In this document: piece after piece, positions 1 to 11,154 of the stretch | How positions within the stretch are numbered: position 1 is the first letter of the stretch | Layout of the letters: each line of letters begins with the position of its first letter | Assembly (NCBI GenBank): GCA_024364735.1 | Contig: JAGFNQ010000967.1 | Location: 94,836 to 158,835, forward strand | DNA length: 64,000 nt | Reading direction: 5' to 3' | Source: Boesenbergia rotunda | Taxonomy: Eukaryota > Streptophyta > Magnoliopsida > Zingiberales > Zingiberaceae | Program-made: the position numbers and the translations under genes | Notes under the pieces: generated by a model | Told to the model about the DNA's origin: nothing | Database searches by the model: none | What the model saw: only the letters and a program-made list of their open reading frames with translations

Positions 1-509
1 TGATTCTTAACATAAACATGATCCTAAAACATACTTAGCATGACATAATTCTTAACATACATGAACATGAAACATACTTATCATAGCATAATCCTTAATA
101 TACATGAGCATGAAACATACTTATCATGGCATAATCCATAATATACATGAGTATGAAACATACTTATCATGGCATAATTCTTAATATACATGAGCATGAA
201 ACATACTTATAATGACATAATTCTTAGTATGGGCATAAGCACCGTCTTAACATAAGCATAAGTATAAAACATACTTATCATGGCATAATGCATAACATGA
301 ATAGATGCATGAGTCAAATGCATATACCTAAGGATGCTTAATTTAAAATTATACTTTTAAATACTTAAACATAATCATAACATCATTGGGGTACCCAACT
401 TGTACCACCTACATACATCATAAGCGCGCATCCATAAATAAATACGAGGTAGCTAGCCTCGACCTACTAGGGTAGGAACAGCTACGGTAGTTCCAAAAAC
501 CAAGGCGTT
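1..509 (-). mobile_element. Long Ty3-type LTR H, left part (minus strand)
   Basis: This is the downstream end of a minus-strand LTR that enters from outside the window and resumes at 4029. Its CATG-rich AT stretch and the block near 420-509 (palindromic half-sites, GGTAC words, 'accaaggcgtt') are reverse complements of the plus-strand copies at 2900-3560 and 41480-42200. It ends at the 5-bp word GCGTT (505-509), which recurs at 4029-4033 as the target duplication of the element inserted here. No coding sequence is visible. Confidence 0.85.
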
Positions 510-589
510 TGTAACACCCCAATTTTACGATTTGAGTACCTGGGAATTGTTTAAAGTTCGGGACGAACTTTTTATAAGATGTGTAGGAT
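510..589 (+). other. 5' LTR scrap plus 3' internal remnant
   Basis: These 80 bp start with an LTR-type TGTAACACCCC, then run into 'aagttcgggacgaactt' and a purine-rich stretch that ends where the next TGTAACACCCC starts at 590. The same order (aagttcgaggacgaactt, purines, TGTAACG) is seen at the 3' end of gypsy M at 39510-39543. It is therefore the primer side of a deleted element rather than a plain solo LTR. Confidence 0.7.
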
Positions 590-625
590 TGTAACACCCC
601 AAAATTTCACCATGAATAATATTGT

Positions 626-1103
626 GAATTCATTATGAAATATTATTAGTATTATGAAATAATATGAATTCATGAAATATTATTAATATTATGAAATATT
701 ATGAATTCATGAAATATTATTAGTATTATGAAATAATATGAATTGATGAAATATTATTAATATTATGAAATGATATGAATTCATGAAATATTATTAATAT
801 TATGAAATATTATGAATTCATGAAATATTATTAGTATTATGAAATAATATGAATTCATGAAATATTATTAATATTATGAAATATTATGAATTCATGAAAT
901 ATTATTAGTATTATGAAATAATATGAATTCATGAAATATTATTAATATTATGAAATATTATGAATTCATGAAATATTATTAGTATTATGAAATAATATGA
1001 ATTCATGAAATATTATTAATATTATGAAATATTATGAATTCATGAAATATTATTAGTATTATGAAATAATATGAATTCATGAAATATTATTAATATTATG
1101 AAA
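626..1103. repeat. 37-bp tandem array, alternating dimer
   Basis: GAATTC (one copy reads GAATTG) recurs at exact 37-bp steps from 666 to 1073, twelve times, with a thirteenth degenerate copy at 626 carrying a 3-bp insertion. Alternate units differ at two sites (attAat/attGat and atatt/aataat), so the true unit is a 74-bp dimer. Units are nearly identical, which points to recent expansion. The related LTRs in this window lack the array. Confidence 0.97.
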
Positions 1104-1185
1104 TTTCATGATAGGCTTGGCTTAAAGGGCTTTGATATGGATTAGTGCAAATTGTGATAAAAAGAAGAGGTAGAAGGGAGGAAGC

Positions 1186-1246
1186 AAGGATTGAACCTTG
1201 AACCTTCTAATTGCACTCTCCATGTCTTAACCACTACACCAAGCAT
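1186..1246 (-). other. Antisense tRNA-like A-box/B-box module
   Basis: On the minus strand a B-box-like GGTTCAATCC (complement of 1188-1197) lies about 30 bp after an A-box-like TGGTGTAGTGGTTAAG (complement of 1226-1241). Spacing and order match the internal promoter of a tRNA gene, but I see no complete acceptor stem. Every long TGTAACG LTR in this window carries an equivalent module, always antisense to the LTR. Confidence 0.7.
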
Positions 1247-1323
1247 TGTTTCTTGTTGAGAGAATAAGAAACATGCTTGTTAAGCGTGTAATAGTGAAGA
1301 GACATGTCTCTTCAAGAGAAAAG

Positions 1324-1332
1324 TATAAATAA
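1324..1332 (+). promoter_or_regulatory. LTR TATA box
   Basis: TATAAATAA lies about 735 bp into the LTR that starts at 590. It is followed by a pyrimidine-rich 'cttcccttctcttcttcc' stretch that recurs in the LTRs of gypsy M. This is the expected U3/R boundary of the LTR promoter. Confidence 0.65.
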
Positions 1333-2930
1333 GAGAGGTAGTTACAACTTCCCTTCTCTTCTTCCTTTCTTCTTCCTCCTCCTTGCTTTGGCCGAAATTT
1401 CAAGGTTCCCTTTCCCTTGAGAAAAGTTCCACCAAGGACCCCATCTTGAAGATCTAAAGCCCCTACAAGGACACAAGGACTAAGTAAAGTTTAGAGAGAA
1501 GAAGGTTCTCTTGTTAACTTTTATTCGAAGTTTGTAAGCAAGATCAAGGAAGGTAAAACCTTCTCACCTGTGGTATGATTGTTCTTGATGTTGGATAAGA
1601 TTTAGATATTGTTTACATGACATGTTGGAAAGAAAATTCATGAGTTGGGCTTATGGAACTTTCGGCCAAGACCTTTGGATTAAACCTAGGGATGATGTAA
1701 ATTCCTTTTTGTGCTCTTAAATGTTTCATGATAATATGTAAGGCATGGATTGAGATTTAGAGAAATTTTGGAGGCCCTAAAACCCTTCTAGGGTTCGGCC
1801 ACCTATAGTGTGAGGCTAGGGATTAATTTTAATCCCTCAAGAATGCTTAATGGGTCTTACTATGATATAGTATGGAAGAAAATAGGGACTTACATGAATT
1901 TTTCTAGGGGAGGATACCCTTACAAGTTTCGGCCACACCAAGGTCAAGAGGCTAGGGGAAACTCCAACCCTTCCATGCATGATTAATATGATTTTTATGA
2001 TACCTTATGAGTAAGAATGGTGTTAAATGAACTCTTACATGGGCTTGTTACCCTTCTAGGGTTTTCGGCCAACTTGGGTTTTAGGCCAAAGACTTATTGT
2101 TAAGTCTAATCAAGGGTTCAAATGAGGTTCCATGACATGATATGTATGGGAAGGAATGTTAATCATAATTTAGGTAAATTTCTCCATGGACCTTGGTCCT
2201 TAGGGCTTTCGGCCAAGACCCCAAGCTTGGGGTTTGGTTGGGTTAAAGTTTCAAGAATGAATGTTTATAAGTTACTATGATACTAGTATATGATTGAGCA
2301 TGATGTAAGGATCGTTATATTGTTAGAATCCTAGTTGATGTGTTATATAACATGACTTTATGTGCTTGATGTTAAGTTATGTTTAAATCATGAATATTTA
2401 AGTTATATGCCATGAAATACATGTAATTGATGTAGAAGTAGATTATGATAAATATAATGATGCATGAATATTGATAAATGATTATAATGGATTTACGATT
2501 CATAAAGATATATATATGTTTTATGATAAATGCTATGAACCCTAGTGGTATGTGTGAGGTCTATATGTAGCTGGTCATCCATGTTTTATGATGAATGCTA
2601 GGATGATGTATGTCAGATGAAACGTATCATGTATGAGGTGTATGGTTATCATGTATCATGAACATGCAAATTTGATGAACTCGAATAAGATTATGACTAG
2701 AAACATGATTATGTAGGTATGTTCTATGTTATGAACGAAGAATAATAAGCATGAATAAAGATAATGGTTATGCCTTAATGATAAGTATGAATGATAAGTA
2801 TGAATGATGAAGGCATAACGATGATAAGAAATAAGTATGAATGATAAGCATGAATGACAATTATGAAAATGAAGCATGCATGTTTATTTTCATGCATAAG
2901 GCTTGTACCGGACCGAATTAAGGGTCCAAG

Positions 2931-3063
2931 GGATGGGTACCTTAAGAACGCCCCGGTTCTGGACTACCGACTATGCTGTCCACGGTTCTGGCACTACCGA
3001 AGCTGTGCAACAGGGATGGGCACCTTAAGAACGCCCCGGTTCGAGGACTACCGACTATGCTGT
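2931..3063 (+). repeat. Duplicated 51-bp block, 82-bp period
   Basis: The block beginning 'ggatgggyaccttaagaacg' and ending 'ccgactatgctgtcc' occurs at 2931-2981 and 3013-3063. The same pair is present in the 3' LTR of gypsy M (near 41518-41650) and inverted in H and J, so it is an old feature of this LTR family. Confidence 0.8.
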
Positions 3064-3286
3064 CCTTACCCTAGTAGGTCGAGGCTAGCTACCTCGTATT
3101 TACTTAGGGATGCGCGCTAAGAAGTATGTATGTGGTACAAGCCAGGGGACCCCAATGATGTTATGTTAAGCATTGAAAAGTATAATTTCAAAACTAAGCA
3201 TCCTTATGTAGTAAATGCATTAGACTCATTCATACATCTATGTTATGCATCGCGCCAAGGTAAGTATATTTTATGCTTGTATTTAT

Positions 3287-3560
3287 GCTCATCTTGTATA
3301 TCATGTATAAGTATTGCATTATGTTTAAGTATGCTACGATTCATGTCATGTATAAGTATGCATTATGTACATGAATGCTAAGAAGTATGCCATGTATAAG
3401 TAAGTCTCATGTTATGCCATGTATAAGCATGTTTCATGTTCATGTAGGTATGCTTTATGTCATGTATACATCGCTTGATATATGCTAAGCTATGTTCATG
3501 TATGTTCATTTATGCCATGTATGACAATGCTTATGTTTATGCTTGAAGTTATGTTATGTC
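3287..3560 (+). repeat. Degenerate CATG-rich short repeats
   Basis: Words such as 'catgtataagtatg' and 'atgttcatgtatgctaag' recur irregularly. Equivalent stretches occur at 26930-27240 and 41885-42190 on the plus strand, and inverted at 1-330 and 15700-16260. They occupy the 3' part of each long LTR. Confidence 0.75.
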
Positions 3561-5544
3561 GGATGTTTGATATGTTATGTTTACGTGACGTATGGTTTAG
3601 TGAGTAGGAAATGGTTTTTACTAAGCCTATGTGCTTATAGTTTTACTTTCCTCGTACCGCAGATCAACCAAGAAGCTATTAAGGGAAGCCGCAGGGGAGG
3701 CAGAAGCATGTGTGTGTGTGACGGTGACTTGGCAGAAGATTCTTGTGTTACGTTTTATGGTTATGATTAATAGATAACTTAAGACTTATGATGCTACCTT
3801 TATGGATAAGTACATATTGCTTACGATGATTATGAATAAAGTTATGAAATGGTTAAGTTATGATATGATGAATGTTCCATTTGTTAGTTGCATGACTATA
3901 AGCATGTTAGAAAAAAAAAATGATTCCGCTGCATTAAGATAATGTCTAAGTACATGTATGTTTAGCGTAACGCCGCCTCCCTCGCCACACCACGAGGTGT
4001 GGGTGTATGTGAAAAGGCGGGCGTTACAGCGTTCTTAAGGTGCCCATCCCTGTTGAACAGCTACGGTAGTCCCAGAACCGTGGACAGCTACGGTAGTCCA
4101 GAACCGAGGCGTTCTTAAGGTGCCCATCCCTTGGACCCTTACTTCGGTCCGGTACAAGCCCATTCATAAAGTAAAATAACTATGCATGCTTCATCATTCA
4201 TACTTGACATATCTTAGGACATAACATAATCTTGTTACATGAAGCATGACATAATCATGCTTGGCATTTCATCATTCATACTTATTTCATAACATCATTA
4301 TGCCTTCATCATTCATACTTATCATTCATACTTATCATTCGTACTTAAGTCATAAACATCATCTTCATCCATCTTCTTTTATTCATAAAAACATGACATA
4401 CATACATAATCATGCCTCCAGGCATAAACATTATCTTGGTTCATAAAGCTTGCATGATCATGGTACATAAGATAAACATGCATTTCATACATGGTACATT
4501 TCATCTAGTATACATAATCCTAGTATCCATCATAGAGCATGCATGGGTAAGCTACATATAAACATGATGCATACTACTTAGGTTCATGGCATTCATCATA
4601 AAACGTGCATAGACCTTCATACACACATATCTATTATAGGCATTTCACCTCCTACATGCATTATTCTATTTAACATAATGTACCCCTACATCAATTACAC
4701 ATGTTCATGGTATTTGACCTAAATAATCACGAGTAAAACATAACATAGAACCTAACATACAAAGTCATATTGCATAACACACAAAGCTAGGGTTTGGTAA
4801 CATAAAGACCCTTACATCATGCTTAACCATACACTTACATCATAGTAACCTATAAACACGCATCCATGAGATCTTAACCCAATCCAAGCCCTAGATTAGG
4901 GACTTGGCCGAAACCCTAAAGGACCATGGGTCCATGGAAAATTCACATAGGTCATGATTAACATCCAATACACTACATATTATGCCATAGAAAACCATTT
5001 GAACCCTTGATTGGATTTAACCCTAAGTCCTAGACCTAAACCATGTATTGGCCGAAACCCTAGAAGGGTAATAAGCTCATAGGAAAAATTCATATAAATC
5101 ACCATTATTACCCATATGATATCATAGGAAACATACTAATCATGCTTGAAGGGTTGAAGTTTAAACCTAGCCATGGTACCTTGATGGTGGCCGAAACCCT
5201 AAAGGGGTTTTAGGGTGCTACAAAATTTCCAAAATAATACTTTTATGCTTAACTTATCATGAGTAAACATTAGGAAACATAATAGGGGTTTTCAATATGA
5301 TTTTAGCCCCAAAAATTTGCTTGGCCGAAACCTTCACAAGCCCTAACTATGGATTCCTCAACATAGTATGCCAACAAGAACTTAGATCATGACAAACAAC
5401 TTGGAAGCTATCATACCACAAGTGAGGGGGTCTTACCTTGGTTTATTTTGGTTATAGACCTTAGATAGGGAGGAGGATGAAGGCCTTGTTGTCCCTTGAC
5501 CACCCCTAGCCTTTGTAACCTTGTAAAAAGCCTTGGATCTTGAA

Positions 5545-5812
5545 TGCGACGACCCGACTTCTCTTAACTCAATTGGTATCAGGATTCATAAACTCTAGTA
5601 CTTATCCAGGAGGTCTAGAGTTCGAATCCTGAGAAAGGCAAAAATCCACTGGCCAGGGGTGGGAAGTCCTAGTGAGTAATGGCACGACCGAGGGTCGCCT
5701 AGAGGGGCCGCCAAATGAGAGATTTGGTCACCCAAGGGGCCGAGGGTCGCCTAGAGGGGCCGCCAAATGAGAGATTTGGCCGCCCAAGGGGCTGAGGGGT
5801 CGGGTCATTACA
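5545..5812. mobile_element. 268-bp mini-element with tRNA-like head
   Basis: The element is flanked by TTGAA (5540-5544 and 5813-5817). It has TG...CA ends and an imperfect 14-bp terminal inverted repeat: TGCGACGACCCGAC against the complement of GTCGGGTCATTACA. Near its left end is a tRNA-like part, with an A-box-like 'taactcaattgg' (about 5565) and a good B box GTTCGAATCC (near 5610). Its tail is a 52-bp unit repeated twice (5688-5739 and 5740-5791), each with a CCAAAT/ATTTGG hairpin. It could be a shrunken member of the TGTAACG LTR family, a SINE, or a MITE-like derivative. The 5-bp duplication and TG/CA ends favour the LTR origin. Confidence 0.65.
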
Positions 5813-5960
5813 TTGAAGGAGAGACCTTCTTGTGAACTTTTTCCCAAGGGAAAACCCTCCTATGGGGTTCGACTAGAAGGAGGAAGAAGAAGGAGAGGAG
5901 AGGCTTGGTGGATGAAGAGAAGAGGAATAACTATCTTAAGTGTTAAGTTATCATCCCTCT

Positions 5961-5968
5961 CATTTATA
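5961..5968 (-). promoter_or_regulatory. LTR TATA box (H)
   Basis: The complement reads TATAAATG. It lies on the minus strand downstream of the tRNA-like module, in the same relative place as the TATA boxes of the related LTRs. Confidence 0.5.
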
Positions 5969-6075
5969 CACAATAAAGAGGGGGCAAGTGAAGAGACATG
6001 GTGCCTCCTCTCATGGTGACTCTTCACTTCCTTTAGCCTTAACAAAAATCCACTTCATTCTCTCCTAGCACTCCC

Positions 6076-6144
6076 TTGCTAGGTGAATTGGTTAGTACTT
6101 GCATGGTGTTATCCTAGGTCTAAGGTTCAATCCTTGGTGCATGC
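6076..6144 (+). other. tRNA-like A-box/B-box module in H
   Basis: An A-box-like TAGGTGAATTGGTTAGT (6080-6096) is followed by a B-box-like GGTTCAATCC (6124-6133). It is on the plus strand and so antisense to LTR H. The sequence is close to the modules in J and gypsy M. Confidence 0.7.
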
Positions 6145-6442
6145 ATTTTATTTTATTTATTTTATTTTTGAAAATTCCCCTAAGGCCCACCCATAATCAT
6201 GCTAATATTCCTAATTAAAACTCATTTTTATTTATATTAAATTCTATCTAGAATCCACTAATAACCATGGTACTAGAAAAGCCCATATAAGACCTATTAG
6301 CACTTAGCTTCTTATTCTATATCGAAAATCATGGAGCATCATACTAAGGTTTACACTAGTGTCCCTACGTTCCTCGAGAATCTATCTAGGCATGGTCAAT
6401 ATTTTTAAAGAAATTATTGAGAAAATTTTCCGGGTCGTTACA

Positions 6443-7718
6443 AAAATTATGCAGAAATAAGTATCATATCTAATTCATTTAATTAGGCCTTTAATTAAAT
6501 GATGCTCCCACTAAATCGTAAAGCTTTGGTTGGGGCTAGTCATGGATGTAGGCAAACTCAATTTACCAACACTACTAGTTCCAAACCAAATAGCAATCAT
6601 TATTCATGTGGGACAAGATCCATATTATACTTCATCTTGAGTTAGCTTTGGCTAATCGCCCAAGACTTGGTATAATTAGGTAGGTAACATTTTACCAATT
6701 ACATCTCATGCAACTCTTTGAAACAAAGGGTCAAGATCTACATTACACATCATCTTGAGTTAGCTTTGGCTAATCACCCAAGATATGGAGTAATTGTTCT
6801 CTTACCCAATTTTCTCAACTTTTGGGATATGCCTCCAAGTTTCTCAATCTAATTGAGGGGACTTAGTTAAGTCTCACCCAAAGTTTGATAGCGGGACATC
6901 ACAATTGTCCTCTCGCACTCTACCAAGATAAAATGCGTCACTTTGCTTTGGCAAACCCAACAACAAATGATCGAGGTAGTTTATGAGTACCAAACTTTGG
7001 TAGGCATATCGAGTTGACTTAATTGAGATAACTATTTATCTAATCATACATCACATACACACATTGCATATATCAATATATAAGCGATAAAACGTGATAT
7101 GGTTATGACCCGTATACTACGATCTTCTCAAGCCAATGAGAGGATCGATGGTCAACCTAGGGATAACATCTTCTCCAAGTGCATCCTTTGGTCGTCATGT
7201 GTCATCGGCATCCTTCTTGTAACTTCATTCTTCAATGGACACTCCACTCCTCATTTTGTACATTACAATTTAGGAAAACTCAAGTTACATTCGAGTCTAA
7301 ATCTATTTTTACAACTAGAAAATTAGAGATAAGGCACGACACGCAGACCATATTATGAATTACAACATGCACACACACACATATTCATCCAAACATATTG
7401 GGATTAAGGCCATAACCATGCACCATGTCATCAATCACATACAATAGATTTAGGACATCAATTTTTATTATGATTGTAAAAATGGTCATGAGCCGAAATC
7501 ATAGGCTATAAAATTTGTCGAGTACATTCGCATCATAGCACACTTTCATAATTCATATGATGATGCTATAGACTTTTAGTTTGATCAACACAAACTTTTG
7601 TATCTCGACAAATGCTCATAGATTATACAATCTATAATAAAATTATATCCTACTTCTATATCACATATAAAAGTTTTCTAAACCTTATACGATCTTTCCC
7701 AAGTGGCTCTAATACCAT
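6443..7718 (-). mobile_element. Copia I leader with primer binding site (minus strand)
   Basis: The sequence is non-coding. At 7704-7717 the complement reads TGGTATTAGAGCCA, a primer binding site for initiator methionine tRNA, one base from the LTR that starts at 7719. The leader holds two copies of a 'gattagccaaagctaactcaagatg' type word (complements near 6640 and 6755), cut here into parts. No gag is recognisable before LTR H breaks in at 6442. Confidence 0.65.
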
Positions 7719-9157
7719 TGTAGGAATCTATAGTTAAAAATATTTAAAATCGCAGTGGAAATAAGATCCCTCGAGCGATCCATGCGAAATAAAAACTCAT
7801 ACAAAGTGATCTATAATTCCTATCTTATAAGAATACCTTTGTCGCGTGCCCTTCGCTTATCCTGCTAGTCCTTTGGTTCACCGGATCTCTTGAGCTCCTC
7901 TCATCTTAATGATAATAAAACCCAATGAATACCAAGCCTCTTGGTATTCCTTGAGACTCTTAATATTCTATTCATCTAATGAATAGAATGTCTCTTAGCC
8001 TTCCTCTTAAATAATATTTTATTAAATCCTTTAATGAATATTATCCATAATTAAGTGCTTGAGTCTAATCTAGATGAGTCTAACTCAAATTAGACTCAAT
8101 CTCATAATCTAATTGGATTCACTTCAGTCTAACTCAATTAATCCAATTCGACTCAAATCTTAGTCAAACCAAGATCAATTAATCTCTAAAGCATCGTGTC
8201 CTTAGTGTGTGACCCAATAGGTTCTCGTAACGTTGGCAATGTGTCTAAACCACTTTAGACACATATTCAATGAGCGGCATCTTGCAATGCATCATTGCTA
8301 CCCAAGTAACAAGAAAAGTCGAGATCCGACTTAACCTCCGTGACTACGATAATGTATGACCTTGTTCTTTTATCCTCGATATCTAGATTGACCAATGAGG
8401 CATAGACCGTGTCATCCTCAGTCAATCTTGTGTTTCTTGATCCCCAAGTAGACTCACTCAAACAAATGAGCTCAATATCTCATATTGACTCATTTGAGCA
8501 TGGTCATGCGTTTTAGTAGTCCTACTCGATCAAGGGGCTCACAGATATCACTCCCGTCATATGGGAGGGATAGATCCCATCTACATCACTCACATCCCTC
8601 CTCATAATTCATTACATACCCAGTGATCGCCTTTATAGTCCACCCTATTATGGGTGACGTTTGAGGATACCAAAGTACATAACTCCTTATGTAGGGAACC
8701 GTAGTTGACTTCAGGTCTAAGGACTATTCATACTAATAGTCACATGAGAAAATTTATGACACTCATATGACAATCTATGAAACTTTCTCATGGCGAGTCA
8801 ATTCAGTACATATTCTCCAATGTATACTCATGTGTCAACTTGATATCACATATCCATGACTTGTGAGCTCAAGTCATCAGTTGACCTACATGCTAGTCTT
8901 CATGCATTAATATTATCCTTGAATATTAATACTTGACTAGGAATGGTTTAGTGTAGTGTTCTCTACATTATCTCACTATCGATTCAAACAATCGATATAA
9001 TGTAGATAAGAACTTACTATTCAAGGACATTATTATACTTAGTTATTTGACACAAATACAAAGTAAGTATAATAACCAAACATGCCTTTATTAATGATAG
9101 AATATGATACAAAAAGTCCCTAGTCAATCATCACATAATTGGCTCTAGGGCTCCTAC
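7719..9157 (-). mobile_element. Copia I 5' LTR (minus strand)
   Basis: The left end TGTAGG is adjacent to the primer binding site. The right end is near 9157, where the expected TGTAGGAGCCC start is seen with its first bases altered. Length is about 1.44 kb, normal for a copia LTR. The short antisense reading frame at 8267-8461 has no family resemblance that I recognise. Confidence 0.65.
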
Positions 9158-11154
9158 TAAAAATTCCTACTCATTCAAGCAGTCCCATAGCAGAACATCA
9201 GCATTTTCAGAATTTTCAGCAGCATTTTCAGAATTTTCAGCAACCCAATTTTCAACAATTTCAGCCACTACAACAATCTCAGCCACAATTCCAGAATTTT
9301 CAGCAAGGTAATCAGCCTTTTCAACCATTCCAGCAGCCTTATCAACATTTTCAGAATTTTCGGCATCCTTATCAACAAAATCAACAAGGTTTTCAAGGAA
9401 ATCAGAATTATCAGCAACCTTTTCAACCCTCACAGCTATCCCAGAGTTTATATTAGCATCAACAACCATACCAGCAATAATTTCAGTTTTCAAATCAAAA
9501 TTTTTAGTTTCCAAATCAGAATTTTCAGCAAGGAGATCAGAATTTTCAGTCCCAACAATTTCATCCTCAAAATCAGAATTTTCAGAACAATTATTCTCAG
9601 CAACTTCCACCTAGTTCTCAAGTAAATTTTCAACAATTCCAACATCCCAGTTACTCATTTGATCAACCCCAACAACTTCATTTTCAGAATTCACAGCCTA
9701 CTCATAATTTTCAGCAACCTGATGCTTCATTTCAAGGCCAACAAGAGTTCCATACAGATCAAGAAGGCTTTGAGGACTCTAGTGAGTTTAATGCACAACA
9801 ACAAATGCTTGAGGAGATTATGCAACAAATCATACATCAACAACAAATTTTACTACAACAAGGGCAACAAAAGAATGATTCCACTCTTCAAAACATTGAA
9901 AGACATATTGGACAAATTGCAAGTGAGATGAATCAAATGCAAGCCCAAGGATCGGGACATTTACCTTCTCAAGCAACTCCTAACCCTATGGGAAATGTTA
10001 ATGTCATCATGTTGAGGAGTGGGGAAGTGGCTTCAAGTCTAAATGTTCAAAGTGCTGATTTTTCTGAAAAATTTACAACACCTTGTTTTCCAGCTCATTT
10101 CAGCCCCAAAATGGATCTTACACTAGTTGAAAGTGACCCTAGTTCAAGCCTAAGTCCTTCTTCAATTGATCTTGCAATTTTAGTGGAAGAAGAAGAAGAA
10201 ATCAGCAAAATCAGGGCACCTACAGTAGTTATACCTACCGAAATCCCTGCTCAAGATCCATTTCCGAAAATTTCAGATCAAGTGGAGGAACCAAAGGACC
10301 CTTTACTTCTACCATAATACCCCAGAGAGGACCATTCTACCATGAGCATGGATACTTTAGATGAGTTAGTTGATGCAGATTTAATTGCTGATAAAGTTTC
10401 ACTTGATATTCAGAGAGGATATTCTAGTTCAGATGAGGCAGAGGAGGTATTAGCTACAGAGGTAGCTGAGTTCGAGGTTGTATCTGATTCATTTTCAGTT
10501 GGGAACGATTCTATAGGTGTAGGGGATTGCACTGAGCCCTAGGGATCACCTAAATTGATTGACATATCAAGAGATTCAGAGGATAGGATTGAGGGTGTAG
10601 GGGATTGTACTGAGCCCCAGGTACCACCCATACCTACAGAGCAGTCACAGATAGAGTTGGAACCATTGCCAGAACATTTGAAGTATGCTTATTTGCCTGA
10701 AAGTGTAGGGACTTGCATGGTGGAAGCAAGGACCCAAGAATCACCTCTTTTAGATGAATGCCCCCCAGAACCTGAGCCTGAGGTGGAGCCTTTACCTGAC
10801 CAGGAGGAGGCCATAGTTACATCTACTCTTGTGGAACCTTCAGGTATTTTTCAGCACGACAAGGTAAGTATTTTTCCTAATTTTTTAGAAAAATTCATAG
10901 AGGTACCTAAGGTTGATTTTATTGGATGTGATGCATTTTTTGATACATTCTATGTAGAAATTGTTTGTATTTCATTTCTTTCTTACCCTGTATGCGTGCG
11001 GGAGGTATTTCCTTTTCATAGTTTTGCAGGGTGCCGTAGGCTTCTTGAGTGGGTGCTCCACCTAAATAGCCTCCAACCTCCCGGAAGGACTTCCAAAGAG
11101 CATATAGTGGGAGGAGTTGAGTTTACTTTGACTTGTAGCAATTCACCCTGAGAG
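9158..11154 (+). pseudogene. Tat/Athila-type gag remnant, Q/N/F-rich
   Basis: A single plus-strand frame runs from about 9166 to 11151, broken by stops at 9454, near 9478 and 9505, at 10315 and at 10540. The first third is low-complexity QNFQ/QQPF repeats. The middle carries an 'NIERHIGQIASEMNQMQ' segment and 'NVNVIMLRSGE', which are typical of the C-terminal gag of Tat/Athila Ty3 elements in plants. Near 10650 is 'LEPLPEHLKYAYL', the usual lead-in to the polymerase of that group. No protease or reverse transcriptase follows, so pol has been lost. The N-terminal gag is cut by copia I. The frame assignment is firm; the exact clade is less so. Confidence 0.75.

Larger units (their letters stand above)
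510..4028 (+). mobile_element. Long Ty3-type LTR with an internal stub, inserted in H
   Basis: The element begins TGTAACACCCC, ends GGCGGGCGTTACA, and is flanked by a perfect 5-bp duplication GCGTT (505-509 and 4029-4033). A second TGTAACACCCC lies at 590. The 80 bp between the two starts resemble the 3' internal end of gypsy M: both carry an 'aagttcg...gacgaact' word just before the LTR. I read it as the first bases of a 5' LTR, a scrap of internal sequence, and a complete 3' LTR (590-4028), left by a large deletion. The LTR holds a 37-bp tandem array, a tRNA-like module, a TATA box and a CATG-rich tail. Confidence 0.88.
4029..6442 (-). mobile_element. Long Ty3-type LTR H, right part (minus strand)
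   Basis: The sequence continues H after the inserted element and ends GGGTCGTTACA, which on the minus strand is the LTR start TGTAACGACCC. From the LTR's own start it carries a tRNA-like module (6076-6144), a TATA box (5961-5968), four units built on GGGTTTCGGCCA at about 135-bp spacing (near 5321, 5187, 5048 and 4914), and the CATG-rich part. A 268-bp mini-element sits at 5545-5812. Its right-hand target duplication cannot be paired because the left end is outside the window. Confidence 0.85.

Noticed and set aside
2854..3381. Open frames of 88 and 83 codons
   Set aside because: They lie over the duplicated 'ggatgggcacc' block and CATG-rich part of an LTR. The same DNA occurs in H, J and M in other frames and strands with stops.
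8267..8461. 64-codon minus-strand frame in LTR I
   Set aside because: It is short, lies within an LTR and has no family resemblance.
9167..9610. 147-codon minus-strand frame rich in Glu, Asn and Ser
   Set aside because: It is the antisense shadow of the Q/N/F-rich gag repeat, with no family match.
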